Shown: positions 51,460 to 60,599 of the stretch, piece after piece
Layout of the letters: each line of letters starts with the position of its first letter
How positions within the stretch are numbered: the stretch's first letter is position 1
Source of the DNA: Candidatus Melainabacteria bacterium
Lineage (GTDB): Bacteria; Cyanobacteriota; Vampirovibrionia; Obscuribacterales; Obscuribacteraceae
Assembly (NCBI GenBank): GCA_003153555.1
Contig: PLZS01000060.1
Coordinates: forward strand, 124,001-188,000
Reading direction: 5' to 3'
DNA length: 64,000 bases
Program-made: the position numbers and the translations under genes
The notes under the pieces: model-generated
What the model was told of the DNA's origin: nothing
The model's input: only the letters and a program-made list of their open reading frames with translations
Database searches by the model: none

Positions 51460-51692
51460 TGGCTAATCCTTCCGGTTGATATGGGGGGCTGACGAGCAAT
51501 GTAGCTATCAAGTGTGGCAAAAACGTGAAACGGTCTGTTAACAATCTGGGCTCCGAACGCGAACAAACGGCCGCACCGTCCGTCATCCATATTTGGTGGA
51601 GGAAGTGCTTTCTATGTCCACTCAAATAACTGCGGATATTAAAGATGCTTTTTTGGTTGCGGGCTCCCACATAATCTACGAGGATTAGAGAC

Positions 51693-53069
51693 TTGTCATT
51701 GGGAAAAATACGTAGTCAAGACGAAATGTTGTGTGCAATACAAACATCTTCTGATTCCTCTTCCCCCAAGCAAGGAAACGCGCGCAGCACTAATCCGTTC
51801 CGTGTCTTCAAGAATCGGGAATACTCGCTTTACTTTGGCGGGCAGCTGATTTCGCAGGTCGGTACATGGATGCAACAAATAGCGCTCAGTTGGTTGACAT
51901 ACAAACTGACCGGGTCGGCGTTGCTCCTCGCCGTAGTCGGTGTCTCAAGCCAGTTGCCATCTTTACTGATCATGCCGTTTGCAGGCGTCCTTGCAGACCG
52001 ATTCAATCGACATCGTATTATCGTGCTTACCCAGTGCTGTGCGATGGTCCAAGCGGGATCGCTGGCTTATCTGACCTTGACGCACCAGCTACAAATCTGG
52101 CATTTAATTGGGCTCGGCATTTTGATGGGAATTATCAACGCTTTCGACATGCCGGTTCGCTCAGCCTTTGTTATGGACATGGTTAAGCGAAAGGAAGACA
52201 TGCCCGCTGCAATCGCAATGAATTCGAGTCTGATGAATGTTTCGCGTCTGCTTGGTCCCGCTATTGCTGGATTTGTGGTGGCAGCAGTAGGGGAAGGAAT
52301 GTGCTTCTTGATCAATTCTCTCAGCTACATTGCCGTGATAACAGCGCTCATGTTTATCCACGGAAATTTTGAGCCTAAAGTGAGAAATGCCACCCAGAGC
52401 GTGTTGAAAGAGTTGAAAGAAGGACTGGCTTACACAGCCAAGACCGCGCCGATTCGTGCGCCAATTTTGTTGCTCGCCATGTTTGGATTTGGTGGCATGG
52501 CTTACTCGATGTTGCTACCGGTTTTCGTAAAATCCATTGGCGGCAACGCCAACACTCTCGGATATCTCAGCTCTGCGTCCGCCCTTGGCTCAATAGTCGG
52601 CACGGCAATATTAGCGACTCGCAAAAGCGTTCTTGGTTTGGGACGATGGGCGCTCATAAGTTCATTCGTTTATGCTGTTTTCTTGTTCGCTTTCGGATTT
52701 GCTAATAACCTATGGTTGGCTTTACCGATCCTGGCTGTTCTAGGTGCGGCAATGATGCTGCAAATGGGTTGCTGCAACACCATTTTGCAGGCAGTTGTTG
52801 AAGACGATAAACGTGGCCGAGTCATGAGTCTTTTCACTATGGCATTTATGGGCACCGTGCCGCTAGGCAGTCTGGTTGCTGGTGCCATCGCCAGCCACTT
52901 CGGATTCCAAACAATGATTTTCGTCTGTGCTACTTATTGTCTAGTGGTGGCAGCTGTTTTTGCAAAGCAAATGCCAAGGCTCAGGCGCGAAACAAAGCCG
53001 ATCTATGTGGAACGAGGACTTCTCGAATCCGAAGAGGAAGTGGACCTCGTCACCAAGCCCGCCGCTTGA
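51693..53069 (+). CDS. MFS exporter (MFS_3 / EntS-like)
   Basis: The 458-residue transporter has 12 hydrophobic segments. The start of the membrane domain, FRVFKNREYSLYFGGQLISQVGTWMQQIALSWLTY, and the motif-A-like GVLADRFNRHR after the second helix are typical of MFS_3 (enterobactin-exporter-like) proteins. Proton-driven export of a drug, siderophore or other small molecule is expected. TTG 51693 or ATG 51726 (MLCAIQTSS) may be the start; the first 40 residues are polar and not conserved. It is convergent with the double histidine kinase gene. Confidence 0.87.
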   Translation: MSLGKIRSQDEMLCAIQTSSDSSSPKQGNARSTNPFRVFKNREYSLYFGGQLISQVGTWMQQIALSWLTYKLTGSALLLAVVGVSSQLPSLLIMPFAGVLADRFNRHRIIVLTQCCAMVQAGSLAYLTLTHQLQIWHLIGLGILMGIINAFDMPVRSAFVMDMVKRKEDMPAAIAMNSSLMNVSRLLGPAIAGFVVAAVGEGMCFLINSLSYIAVITALMFIHGNFEPKVRNATQSVLKELKEGLAYTAKTAPIRAPILLLAMFGFGGMAYSMLLPVFVKSIGGNANTLGYLSSASALGSIVGTAILATRKSVLGLGRWALISSFVYAVFLFAFGFANNLWLALPILAVLGAAMMLQMGCCNTILQAVVEDDKRGRVMSLFTMAFMGTVPLGSLVAGAIASHFGFQTMIFVCATYCLVVAAVFAKQMPRLRRETKPIYVERGLLESEEEVDLVTKPAA

Positions 53070-53126
53070 CCCTACGGGGATACAGCAGCCGTTTAGTCCG
53101 CGCACGCAAGGTCCATCATGATTCGC

Positions 53127-56090
53127 TCAACTGTGAATCGGAAGAATAAGCCAAAACGTACTTCCATGTCCAAGTTCGCTGTCGACACTGACTGTGCCAC
53201 CATGGGAATCAGCAATTAATTTGCAGATTGCCAGGCCAAGACCGAACCCGCGCGCTTTATCGCTTGCCTTGGTTTGATAGAATCTCTCGAACAGCTGTTC
53301 TTGACTCTTCGCGTCCATGCCTGGGCCCTGATCTCGAACCCCGATTTTGAATCTGTCGCCGTCGTGCTCGGTGACCACACTTATTTGGGTGTTAGGCGGA
53401 GAAAATTTGATGGCATTGGATAAATAATTGAGTAGGACTTGCAAGACTCTCGATCTATCCGCGGGGAGTTCGAAACCTTCACTCTCGTTCAACATCTCAA
53501 TTTGACGATACTTCGCGATGCTAGCCAGTGCTGCAAGTGCTTCATTGACCGCCTCTCGGACTTCAAAAGGTTTAACGCGAATAATGAGTTTGTTCTCTTC
53601 GGCACTTTCGAGAGTGAGCAAATCATCTACCAACTGGAGGATGCGTTCTATGTTTCCCTTGATAGCAAGAATATGTCGTGGTGCGGTGTCCGGCATTTTA
53701 TCTAGTAGAAGCGGTTCAACCTGACTAAGAGCATCTCTTGCGGATGTAAGTGGGGAGCGCATATCGTCAACAAGCAGCTCGACGATCGCTTGCCTTTGTC
53801 GGGCTGCTTCGATGATCTCCGCGGCTCCTCGATGCAGAATCACATCTAGGTATACCAGTTCGTCGCCGCCGCTCAATTCTTCCAACAGCGGTTCTCGCCG
53901 CGGTAACTTCTTTGCATTCGCCACTAAAATGTTCAGACGTTTCGTAATATGGATATTGAACACGAGCACCAATATCAGTGCCAGAATAAAGTTTGTAGCC
54001 AGCCATGCGAAGACAATTCTTTGTAAGGACTGTTTCGATTGAGTCTGTTCGGCACGAAGTCTATCCAATTCGGATTTTTCCTTCGCGAAGAGATCGTCAT
54101 AGGTCGCTGCGACATATGACATTGCGTTGGAATAGTCGATGAACACTTGAAAGATAGAAGCAGAGCCCATCAATCCAAGATGTGGACGTTCAGTAATTTG
54201 CAGCTGCAAGTTCATTGGTTTGATCATCGCAAACTCAAAGAGATCAACCAACCTCGCTTCAGCGGGATAGCCGCTAGTTTGTTCCTTGAGTCTGGCCTGC
54301 ACCCTGCGAGCAACGTCGGCCTGCGCTTTGGCCTGTTCTTTCCATTTTGGATTTCCGGAAAGAGCATAACTAGCCGCGTTTACAGTCACATCAAAGGTTG
54401 CATTCAATCCGGCGTTTACATTCAGCAGTGTGTCGGTTAAACGTTGGATCGTCGTCGCTTGCGCTTCACCTATCTGCAATTCGTGGTTGAGCCACCCGAT
54501 CCAGAGCGCTTCCAGGCACAAAGGAATAATGACGAGAGCGATTCCCTTGTGAATAATGCGCGTACCAAACCATCCTTTCGGTTTATATTGATTGAAAGAT
54601 TTAGGACTATATTTAGTACCACTTATTACAGGCACAGTCGTTGCAGGATTTGCAGCGCTAGGCATTCTCACCCAGAGTGAATTGAAGCCATCTTTTTGCT
54701 CGAAACCTACCGCACCACCATGAGCTTGCGCAATTAGCTGACAAGTAACAAGACTGAGACCAACGGCTGTACTTTTGTTGCCGTGCTTTGGGAATTTTTT
54801 GAAAAGATCAGTGCTTACTGAACGATCTAGTGGCGGGCCCGGTGCTTTAACTGCGACTCTGACACCATCCTCGGTGGTTTCTGCGAACACTGATATTTCC
54901 GACGCGCTGCCTGGAAATGCTTTCACACTGGCGATGTAATTTATCAATAACTGTTCGAACTTTTCTTTGTCTGCGCGAATCAATCGATCAGGGCAAGTAT
55001 TCTTGATGGAAAACTCAGCGAGATCGCCGACTTCCCTATAAGAAAGAATCGCTTCGTCAACTGCCTCTTTGATGTTGAATTCGCTGACACTGAAATCGAT
55101 TTTCCCCGCTTCAAATCTTTCAATTGTCAACAGCTCGTTGACCAGCCTGAGCACTTGATTGACGTACTGGCTTACTGACTCAAGTGTATGCGCCGCGTCG
55201 GTTGGCAATTTTGCCGACTGTGGGTGATTGAGAACTTCGGTCGATACCTGAGCAGCCATGAGCGGTGAGCGCATATCGTGCGCCACCATTTCCATTATCG
55301 CTCTACGATGATCGTCGGACTGGCATAACTGCTCGTTGGCAGCATGCATTACTGTATCCAGATAGGCAAGTTCGTCGCTGCCGGAGACAACCTCAGTGAG
55401 CTTCTCGCGCAAAGGTAACCTCCGAGCGTTGTCTATCAGTAGTTGAAGACGACCAGTGATGTTCCTGTTGAACAAGTACAGAAGCAATGCTGCCAGGGCA
55501 AAATTGCTGGACAGCCCCGCATATACAAGAAACTTGAGCCGGTTTCGCGCAGATTGTTCACGTGCTCTTGTGGCGAACAGTCCGTTCATTTCTGCTTGCA
55601 TCAAAGTGCCAATTTTTACGCCGTCGCTTATACCCAACCGAAGTAGTGGTCCGAGGTCTCTGCAAGCACCTAAATTATCAAGCATGGTCGAACCAGGCTG
55701 TGCAGATGGCAGAGCACTTAGTGACTTCCACTCGGTCTCAGACATGCGTTCAAGTTCGCTTATGGTTTCGAGTCTAGCTGGATCGTTTGCGGACAGCTCT
55801 CGAAGCTGTTCATAGCGCTTGTGTAGTGCGTTGTGTTTTCTATTGGCGTATATTGCCCATGCTATTTTGGGATCGAACATGCGGCTCATCAATTCCAAGA
55901 TGACGACGTGTCTGTCTTCACTTGCGCCAGCAAGATGCATAGCAAAGTCTCGTTGTTTGGTTTCTTCAGCAGCCAAATATTCTGTAGATAGCCATAACTG
56001 ACTGAGCACCAGAAGCCACAGTGTCTCGAGGATTAGAGGTATTAGAACGAGCGCCAGACCCTTATGCAAGATGCGCGGATGGAGACTCAC
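53127..56090 (-). CDS. Tandem (double) sensor histidine kinase
   Basis: The 987-residue protein is two sensor kinases joined end to end; both halves begin alike (ILHKGLALVLIPLILETLW and IIHKGIALVIIPLCLEALW). Each has two transmembrane helices around an external domain, a HAMP-like segment, a DHp domain and an HATPase domain. Half one has phospho-acceptor His271 in VAHDMRSPL but a ruined ATP site (NYIASVKAF for N-box, KAPGPPL for G1, STAVGLSL for G2). Half two has Asp775 in place of His (VDDMRSPL) but intact N-box (NYLSNAIKF), G1 (DQGPGM) and G2 (GFGLGL). The halves should work only together. A TPR gene precedes it by nine bases; no response-regulator gene is intact nearby. Confidence 0.88.
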   Translation of the reverse strand: MSLHPRILHKGLALVLIPLILETLWLLVLSQLWLSTEYLAAEETKQRDFAMHLAGASEDRHVVILELMSRMFDPKIAWAIYANRKHNALHKRYEQLRELSANDPARLETISELERMSETEWKSLSALPSAQPGSTMLDNLGACRDLGPLLRLGISDGVKIGTLMQAEMNGLFATRAREQSARNRLKFLVYAGLSSNFALAALLLYLFNRNITGRLQLLIDNARRLPLREKLTEVVSGSDELAYLDTVMHAANEQLCQSDDHRRAIMEMVAHDMRSPLMAAQVSTEVLNHPQSAKLPTDAAHTLESVSQYVNQVLRLVNELLTIERFEAGKIDFSVSEFNIKEAVDEAILSYREVGDLAEFSIKNTCPDRLIRADKEKFEQLLINYIASVKAFPGSASEISVFAETTEDGVRVAVKAPGPPLDRSVSTDLFKKFPKHGNKSTAVGLSLVTCQLIAQAHGGAVGFEQKDGFNSLWVRMPSAANPATTVPVISGTKYSPKSFNQYKPKGWFGTRIIHKGIALVIIPLCLEALWIGWLNHELQIGEAQATTIQRLTDTLLNVNAGLNATFDVTVNAASYALSGNPKWKEQAKAQADVARRVQARLKEQTSGYPAEARLVDLFEFAMIKPMNLQLQITERPHLGLMGSASIFQVFIDYSNAMSYVAATYDDLFAKEKSELDRLRAEQTQSKQSLQRIVFAWLATNFILALILVLVFNIHITKRLNILVANAKKLPRREPLLEELSGGDELVYLDVILHRGAAEIIEAARQRQAIVELLVDDMRSPLTSARDALSQVEPLLLDKMPDTAPRHILAIKGNIERILQLVDDLLTLESAEENKLIIRVKPFEVREAVNEALAALASIAKYRQIEMLNESEGFELPADRSRVLQVLLNYLSNAIKFSPPNTQISVVTEHDGDRFKIGVRDQGPGMDAKSQEQLFERFYQTKASDKARGFGLGLAICKLIADSHGGTVSVDSELGHGSTFWLILPIHS

Positions 56091-56099
56091 GATAGCGGC

Positions 56100-56984
56100 C
56101 TACTTCTTGTCCTTCGTTAGGAACGGACTTTCGTTGTACAATTCTTGTTCAACCTTCCGGACTGCAGCCTTATCTTGCAGTGCACGTTTGGTGTCTTTGA
56201 GAGTTTCATAGCAGCTCGCTCGCTCACCAAGAAGCTCTACGAGCATTTTAAAAGCTGGATAGATTGCGCGGCTCTCTTTGTCTATACGCTCTATGTTCGC
56301 CCTCTGTGCCTTAACCAAGAAATCCAAATCGACGAGCGCCATTCGCGATTGATTTGAAGCCATAAGGGCACGAGCGCGATGCTCACGGCCGTTAAACTGA
56401 TCACCGCTTTTTATGATTTCGGATGACATTTGAAGTGCCATTTGATTATCACCGCTCAGACGCGCGCAATCGGATAGCTCAGTCAATAGACCAGTAGATC
56501 CGAGTTGTCTGGCGATTTTGAAATTCTTGATCGCGTCCTTATAGTTCTTCTGTTTTTGGTAAAGCTTTCCCAATTCTGAAGCTGCATTACTTGCTATCAA
56601 CTTGTTCTTTGAATCTATCAACCTCTGGTAATCGGCGATGCATTCGTTGACACGATTTTCATTGCGATATTCCTCTGCTCGTTCCATGCGCACAGCGTCA
56701 GCATTTGGATGTGTATTTAGATACTTGGAATAGAGGTTAAGCGCTTCTTCGTCATCAAGCATTTTTTTGCTGTAGCGAGCACGTTTCAGTAAGTCTTCAT
56801 CCGATTCAATTTTTGCCAGTGTCGATGCGGTCGGTTTGTGAGTCTGGTCAGAATTGTTAGAACAATACGCAGGCAGCTCCCACAAAGCGGAAAGCGCGCA
56901 CGAAAGAACGAGGAGAATGCCGTTGCTCTTGAGAGTTTTCACTTTAATGGTGTCCAGTCCAGTTCGTTCTAGCGGTAGGACCAT
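56100..56984 (-). CDS. Exported TPR protein
   Basis: The 294-residue product has a hydrophobic N-terminal segment (GILLVLSCALSALWELPAYCSN) preceded by basic residues; the Cys in AYCSN could make it a lipoprotein, though the lipobox is imperfect. Four to five TPR-like units follow (EEALNLYSKYLNTHPNADAVRM, ASELGKLYQKQKNYKDAIKNFKIA and others). It is nine bases upstream of the double histidine kinase and on the same strand, so it may be a partner sensing or presenting a signal to the kinase's external domains. The start may be internal, at MERTG or later. Confidence 0.7.
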   Translation of the reverse strand: MVLPLERTGLDTIKVKTLKSNGILLVLSCALSALWELPAYCSNNSDQTHKPTASTLAKIESDEDLLKRARYSKKMLDDEEALNLYSKYLNTHPNADAVRMERAEEYRNENRVNECIADYQRLIDSKNKLIASNAASELGKLYQKQKNYKDAIKNFKIARQLGSTGLLTELSDCARLSGDNQMALQMSSEIIKSGDQFNGREHRARALMASNQSRMALVDLDFLVKAQRANIERIDKESRAIYPAFKMLVELLGERASCYETLKDTKRALQDKAAVRKVEQELYNESPFLTKDKK

Positions 56985-57147
56985 GTCGAGATCAAATATA
57001 TGCCCATTACAACACAGGATGAGCCTCTCTCGCTACGATCAATTTTTGGATCGTGACTGACCATCGCGACAAATTCTTGTTTGAGACGCTCGACTTGTCG
57101 TGAACAACGCAGAATAAGGTTTGCTCGGCGCTCAACCAATGAACAGA

Positions 57148-57369
57148 CTAGCCAACACTGACTCCGGTATCGGATTTAGTGCGCAACACGTTCTCAAATT
57201 GCATCGGCAAACCAGTTTTAGCTGCTTCTTGAAATAGTTCACGAGTTCTTGCTTTGTCCGACTCATCCACGATGTCGATGCAACGCCGAGTATGTTTTTC
57301 TAGGAGCAAACAATCGCAGACTGCAGCGGATAGCTTCTTATCATCTTCGACAACGAGAAATTTGGCCAT
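57148..57369 (-). pseudogene. Chimeric response-regulator/PAS remnant
   Basis: The 73-codon frame opens as a receiver domain, MAKFLVVEDDKKLSAAVCDC, with the two acidic-pocket aspartates, but at about residue 30 passes into IDIVDESDKARTRELFQEAA and KTGLPMQFENVLRTKSDTG, which is the end of a PAS domain. Neither domain is complete. This looks like an internal deletion that fused the start of a response-regulator gene with a PAS-containing kinase gene. It lies close to the double histidine kinase, whose regulator it may once have encoded. Confidence 0.6.
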
Positions 57370-57423
57370 CGATTCGTCCGCATTTGATCCGATTCCGTTT
57401 TAATGAGACTACCTCAAAACGCA

Positions 57424-57460
57424 GTCATGCTGCCTCCTTCGCTAAGGATGGCAGCATGAC
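57424..57460. terminator. Strong intrinsic terminator hairpin
   Basis: GTCATGCTGCC (57424-57434) pairs with GGCAGCATGAC (57450-57460), extended inside by TCCTT/AAGGA, total 16 pairs with a single bulged T. On the forward strand AACATTTTTT follows; on the reverse strand TGCGTTTT follows. It is 39 bases beyond the csbD stop, so it probably ends the sigma/csbD transcripts and may work in both directions. Confidence 0.7.
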
Positions 57461-57498
57461 AACATTTTTTCGAACGCATTAAGCGAGCTAATCAATCA

Positions 57499-57696
57499 CT
57501 AAACGGTTTTGATGAACTCATCGAGATGCTTTTCAGCTTCTTCTTTTGAATGACCATAGTGTGTCTGTAGCTTGCCTACTAGCTCATCTTTTCTTCCACC
57601 GATTTGTGTTAAATCGTCGTCGGTAAGTTTGCCCCATTTAGCCTTTACTTTGCCCGAGAACTGTTTCCAATCACCTTTTACTTCATCCCAATTCAT
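57499..57696 (-). CDS. CsbD-family stress protein
   Basis: The 65-residue protein starts MNWDEVKGDWKQFSGKVKAK and continues WGKLTDDDLTQIGGRKDELVGKLQ, exactly the CsbD pattern (PF05532). These small soluble helical proteins are induced in the general stress response in many bacteria. It follows the ECF sigma factor gene by 77 bases on the same strand, which would fit control by that sigma. A strong terminator follows. Confidence 0.93.
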   Translation of the reverse strand: MNWDEVKGDWKQFSGKVKAKWGKLTDDDLTQIGGRKDELVGKLQTHYGHSKEEAEKHLDEFIKTV

Positions 57697-57773
57697 GCTG
57701 CTCTCCCTTTCTATTGCCTATCCGCTATAAGTTGACACTATTATGTGTCATTCCACCTCAGGTAATTTGCTAA

Positions 57774-58421
57774 CTAGCTAACACATCGAAGATCAGTAAT
57801 TAGTTTCGAAACTTTGGTGCGCGCTCGCGCGATGCGCGACTTCACGGTGCCTAATTCGGCACCAGTAATGACTGCGATGTCTTCGTATGCCATGCCTTGA
57901 ATTTCGCGCAAAATAATCACGTTCTTGAATTGACTTGGAAGCGACTCTATAGCTGCGGTTACTTGGTTGACTATTTCCTTTCTCTCGAGCAATTCATCGG
58001 GTTGCGATCTGGGGTCAGGGATCTGGCGGGGGCTGCTGTCTTCGTCGTCATATTTAAGTGGTTCGTCTAATGAAACAACTGCAAACCGCGGACGGCGTCT
58101 AAGTTCATCGTAGAAAAGGTTTGTTGTTACTTGATGCAACCAACCTTTGAAAGCTTTTGGGTTTTTCAACTGGTTGATTGAGCGCCAGACTTTGATAAAA
58201 ACGTCCTGAGTCAGATCATCGTGACTGGCAGACCAATCTGGAGCTAGCTTGTTAATGTCCGCACGGACGAATCGCTGGAAGCGCCGAAACAGTTCCGGGA
58301 ATGCGGTCTCATCTTGGTTCTGACAAGCGAGTACGACTTGAAAATCTTCCATGGCAGCGTAGTCGTTTACTTTCACGACTTTCAGCCTGGCGATGGAATC
58401 TCTATCTAATTGAACGGACAT
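57774..58421 (-). CDS. ECF-type RNA polymerase sigma factor
   Basis: From ATG 58421 (with GGAGGAG upstream) the product has 215 residues. Sigma region 2 is seen in DETAFPELFRRFQRFVRADI and DDLTQDVFIKVWRSINQLKN, and region 4 in AIESLPSQFKNVIILREIQGMAYEDIA followed by LGTVKSRIARARTKV. An anti-sigma factor gene is not seen next to it. A perfect 9-bp hairpin, CCAAGTGAG-gcaa-CTCACTTGG on the reverse strand, ends at the ribosome-binding site. The N-terminal 45 residues before region 2 are longer than usual. Confidence 0.92.
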   Translation of the reverse strand: MSVQLDRDSIARLKVVKVNDYAAMEDFQVVLACQNQDETAFPELFRRFQRFVRADINKLAPDWSASHDDLTQDVFIKVWRSINQLKNPKAFKGWLHQVTTNLFYDELRRRPRFAVVSLDEPLKYDDEDSSPRQIPDPRSQPDELLERKEIVNQVTAAIESLPSQFKNVIILREIQGMAYEDIAVITGAELGTVKSRIARARTKVSKLITDLRCVS

Positions 58422-58776
58422 GTTTCTCCTCCAAGTGAGTTGCCTCACTTGGTTCTGGTGCACAGTACCCTACTATCATGACCGGATCTCCAGGCTTTTG
58501 CTAGTGGTGTTTTCCTTACACGCGCATGGATCAGTAATGCCTCAACCTGTCCTGGTTTATGCGTTCGGCGAGGTGGTGGCGTATGGGGTAACCGGGGGTA
58601 GTTGTGAAGTATAAATGTCTACAGAATTCGCCGCTTTCGCTCAAGTGTTCGGTCACATTAATTCCTGGCTTTTTTGAATTTGAATCGTATAGAGGAAAAA
58701 GGACACAACTTCGTCACAATTTTTTCCTAGACTCTACTAATCGAAGTCCGCCAGCCCCTCGCGGAGATTGTTCAAG
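58422..58776. promoter_or_regulatory. Divergent region sigma factor / FHA gene, with SD-proximal hairpin
   Basis: Contains the perfect hairpin at 58431-58452 (9-bp stem, four-base loop), whose last two bases are part of the GGAGGAG ribosome-binding site of the sigma gene. The rest (58453-58776) has only short forward frames, such as a 25-codon one ending at 58614 (MPQPVLVYAFGEVVAYGV...), without support. Confidence 0.5.
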
Positions 58777-59313
58777 ATGTTACTAAACCACCCCTTCAAC
58801 GATGGAATCAATGGCGCTACTCTCGTCGGTGTCGACGATCGACGCGCTTTCGACCTAAATGGGTCAAACACCTTTATAGGTAGATCGAGAGAGAACGATA
58901 TTTCCTTAGTCGCAGACCTTAGTCTGTCCCGCCGCCACGCCGCAATTACTAAAGTCGATGGTGTTTACTATCTGCGCGATTTGCGCAGCTCCAATGGCAC
59001 TTTACTAAACGGAAATACGGTCGAAGGAATGGTTGCGCTTCAACCTGACGACGAGATTTTTCTTGGCCGAAGTAGGTTTCTTTTTTGCCCAAGTTCAGAC
59101 AAGCTTGAATCGACTGAATCGTACGTATCCAATGAACGTACAGTTTTTCTAGGTAAGGCAAAACCAAGTTTTGTTACTAAGGCTAGTAATCTGATGCTCA
59201 GTCTAAAGCGATTACTGTTCGTACCCCAGCCATGCAGTTTGACAGCGCTTACACCTTCCAGACAGCGTCTTAGAGCAAGTCACAAAGAACTACTGAGAGG
59301 CATTCAGCGTTAG
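58777..59313 (+). CDS. FHA-domain protein
   Basis: The 178-residue protein has an FHA domain in residues 20-100: the signature FIGRSRENDISLVADLSLSRRHAAI, where Arg and Ser contact phosphothreonine, then LRDLRSSNGTLLNG and DEIFLGRSRFLF. The remaining 75 residues are basic and unstructured. FHA domains read phospho-Thr, so this may be a downstream reader of the Ser/Thr kinases encoded at 11-14 kb; that link is only inferred. ATG 58777 is chosen over TTG 58768 for spacing to GGAG. Confidence 0.88.
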   Translation: MLLNHPFNDGINGATLVGVDDRRAFDLNGSNTFIGRSRENDISLVADLSLSRRHAAITKVDGVYYLRDLRSSNGTLLNGNTVEGMVALQPDDEIFLGRSRFLFCPSSDKLESTESYVSNERTVFLGKAKPSFVTKASNLMLSLKRLLFVPQPCSLTALTPSRQRLRASHKELLRGIQR

Positions 59314-59367
59314 AATTCGACTTTGCCACTGACCGGCAGCTTGGATTTCATTACGGATCTCATCACA

Positions 59368-60348
59368 TCAAGGACTTTCGTGACTAAACTCTTCCACGGC
59401 ATACAGTCTGCCGTTGGCCGCACGAATCACTCCGACACCCACTGTCGCATGATTGGGATCGAGGATATTGCTTCTGTGATTTACCTGGTTCGGCGGTTCA
59501 CTCATCATAATATTATCCATCATCTGAAGTTGACGGTAACCACTCTCTGATCCACCCTGAAAAGCAATGTTTTCAAAGACACCGTGGCTGATACCATGAC
59601 TTTTCGCTCGAGCTTGCGGATCGTTTCCATCAGGATCGACATGACCAAAAAATCCTCGTGCAGCCAAATCACTGGCATACGCCCTAGCCATCGCAGTTAG
59701 CGCAGCGTTAGATTGAATCGCTGCGCGGCCACTTAGACCGCGGTCGTGATTGATCAACTCAATCATATACTTCTCGTAAGCTGGCATAGATTCAGCAACA
59801 GTATTCTTTTGTCCACTCATAGGAGACGTTTGGGTGGATAGTACTATGTGAGGTGTGGCGGAAGCCGCGGAAAACTTTGGCAAGTTGACTTCGGTGTTGT
59901 AAAGCTGCAACCCACTTTCGGAAGGGTGGACAAAGACGATTCTAGCTCGACCTGTTGAGCTTGATTGGAGAATGCGATCAGCATCTTGTCCCGATTGAAC
60001 AACTCGACTGTTGACTGAAAGTAGCACGTCTCCTGACTGCATGCCGACACTGGTGGCGAAACCTCGTTCAACATTTCTGAGTAATAATCCTCGATTTGAA
60101 CCTGCGGCCGAAACTACATAGGCTGCTACTCCCGATGCGCTCAAGCAATCTGACGTTTCCTCACGCTGGGAGAGTTCATAAATCTGCTTTGCGGGAGTAC
60201 GAGGCGGCGGCGCTTTTTTCTTGACGGCGATGAGCAGTTGATGAGCAGATCGACTTTCGGCAACGACGCCGGAGAGTGGCACCGACAATAGGAAAGTTGC
60301 AACCAAAGCGGCGGTCTTAGTTCGGCATTTGGTATTCAATAGAAACAC
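59368..60348 (-). CDS. Secreted PDZ - CAP-domain protein
   Basis: The 326-residue protein starts at GTG with GAGGGA upstream. It has a signal peptide (TAALVATFLLSVPLSGVVA), a PDZ domain (about 75-150: SNRGLLLRNVERGFATSVGMQSGDVLLSVNSRVV) and a C-terminal CAP/SCP domain (about 190-325) with LINHDRGLSG, ALTAMARAYASDLAARGFFGHVDPDG, ENIAFQGG and NHRSNILDPNHATVGVGV. CAP domains of the YkwD type are common in secreted bacterial proteins, with no agreed activity; the His/Glu pairs are kept. The PDZ-CAP combination suggests an envelope role bound to protein tails. Confidence 0.85.
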   Translation of the reverse strand: MFLLNTKCRTKTAALVATFLLSVPLSGVVAESRSAHQLLIAVKKKAPPPRTPAKQIYELSQREETSDCLSASGVAAYVVSAAGSNRGLLLRNVERGFATSVGMQSGDVLLSVNSRVVQSGQDADRILQSSSTGRARIVFVHPSESGLQLYNTEVNLPKFSAASATPHIVLSTQTSPMSGQKNTVAESMPAYEKYMIELINHDRGLSGRAAIQSNAALTAMARAYASDLAARGFFGHVDPDGNDPQARAKSHGISHGVFENIAFQGGSESGYRQLQMMDNIMMSEPPNQVNHRSNILDPNHATVGVGVIRAANGRLYAVEEFSHESP

Positions 60349-60366
60349 GGTCCCTCGATATCCTCA

Positions 60367-60597
60367 CTAGTGTGTAACTTCTGCATCGTGTCCATTGGTT
60401 TCTGTCCAGGCCACGTCGATTGGTTCGTCGTTGAGGTGTTTTCGATCGCCTATAATTTTCAAAAGAATAGGTGTAATTACAGCTGCGTAAGCAACTGCGG
60501 CTGCGATGATTCCTAGGCTCAGTGTCAACCCTCGAATCACCCGGCGGGCAGTATTTGAATTATCCATAGTTTGCTTTGTCCTTTGAATAACTGGCAT
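60367..60597 (-). CDS. Small single-pass membrane protein
   Basis: AGGAG overlaps the end of the upstream amine-oxidase gene and stands before ATG 60597, giving 76 residues; the longer frame from 60693 only repeats that gene's 3' end in another frame. The product has one membrane segment (LTLSLGIIAAAVAYAAVITPILLKII) between a basic N-terminus and an acidic C-terminus. Only two bases separate the upstream stop from this ATG, so it is co-translated with the amine oxidase and may anchor or assist it. Family unknown. Confidence 0.65.
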   Translation of the reverse strand: MPVIQRTKQTMDNSNTARRVIRGLTLSLGIIAAAVAYAAVITPILLKIIGDRKHLNDEPIDVAWTETNGHDAEVTH

Positions 60598-60599
60598 CT

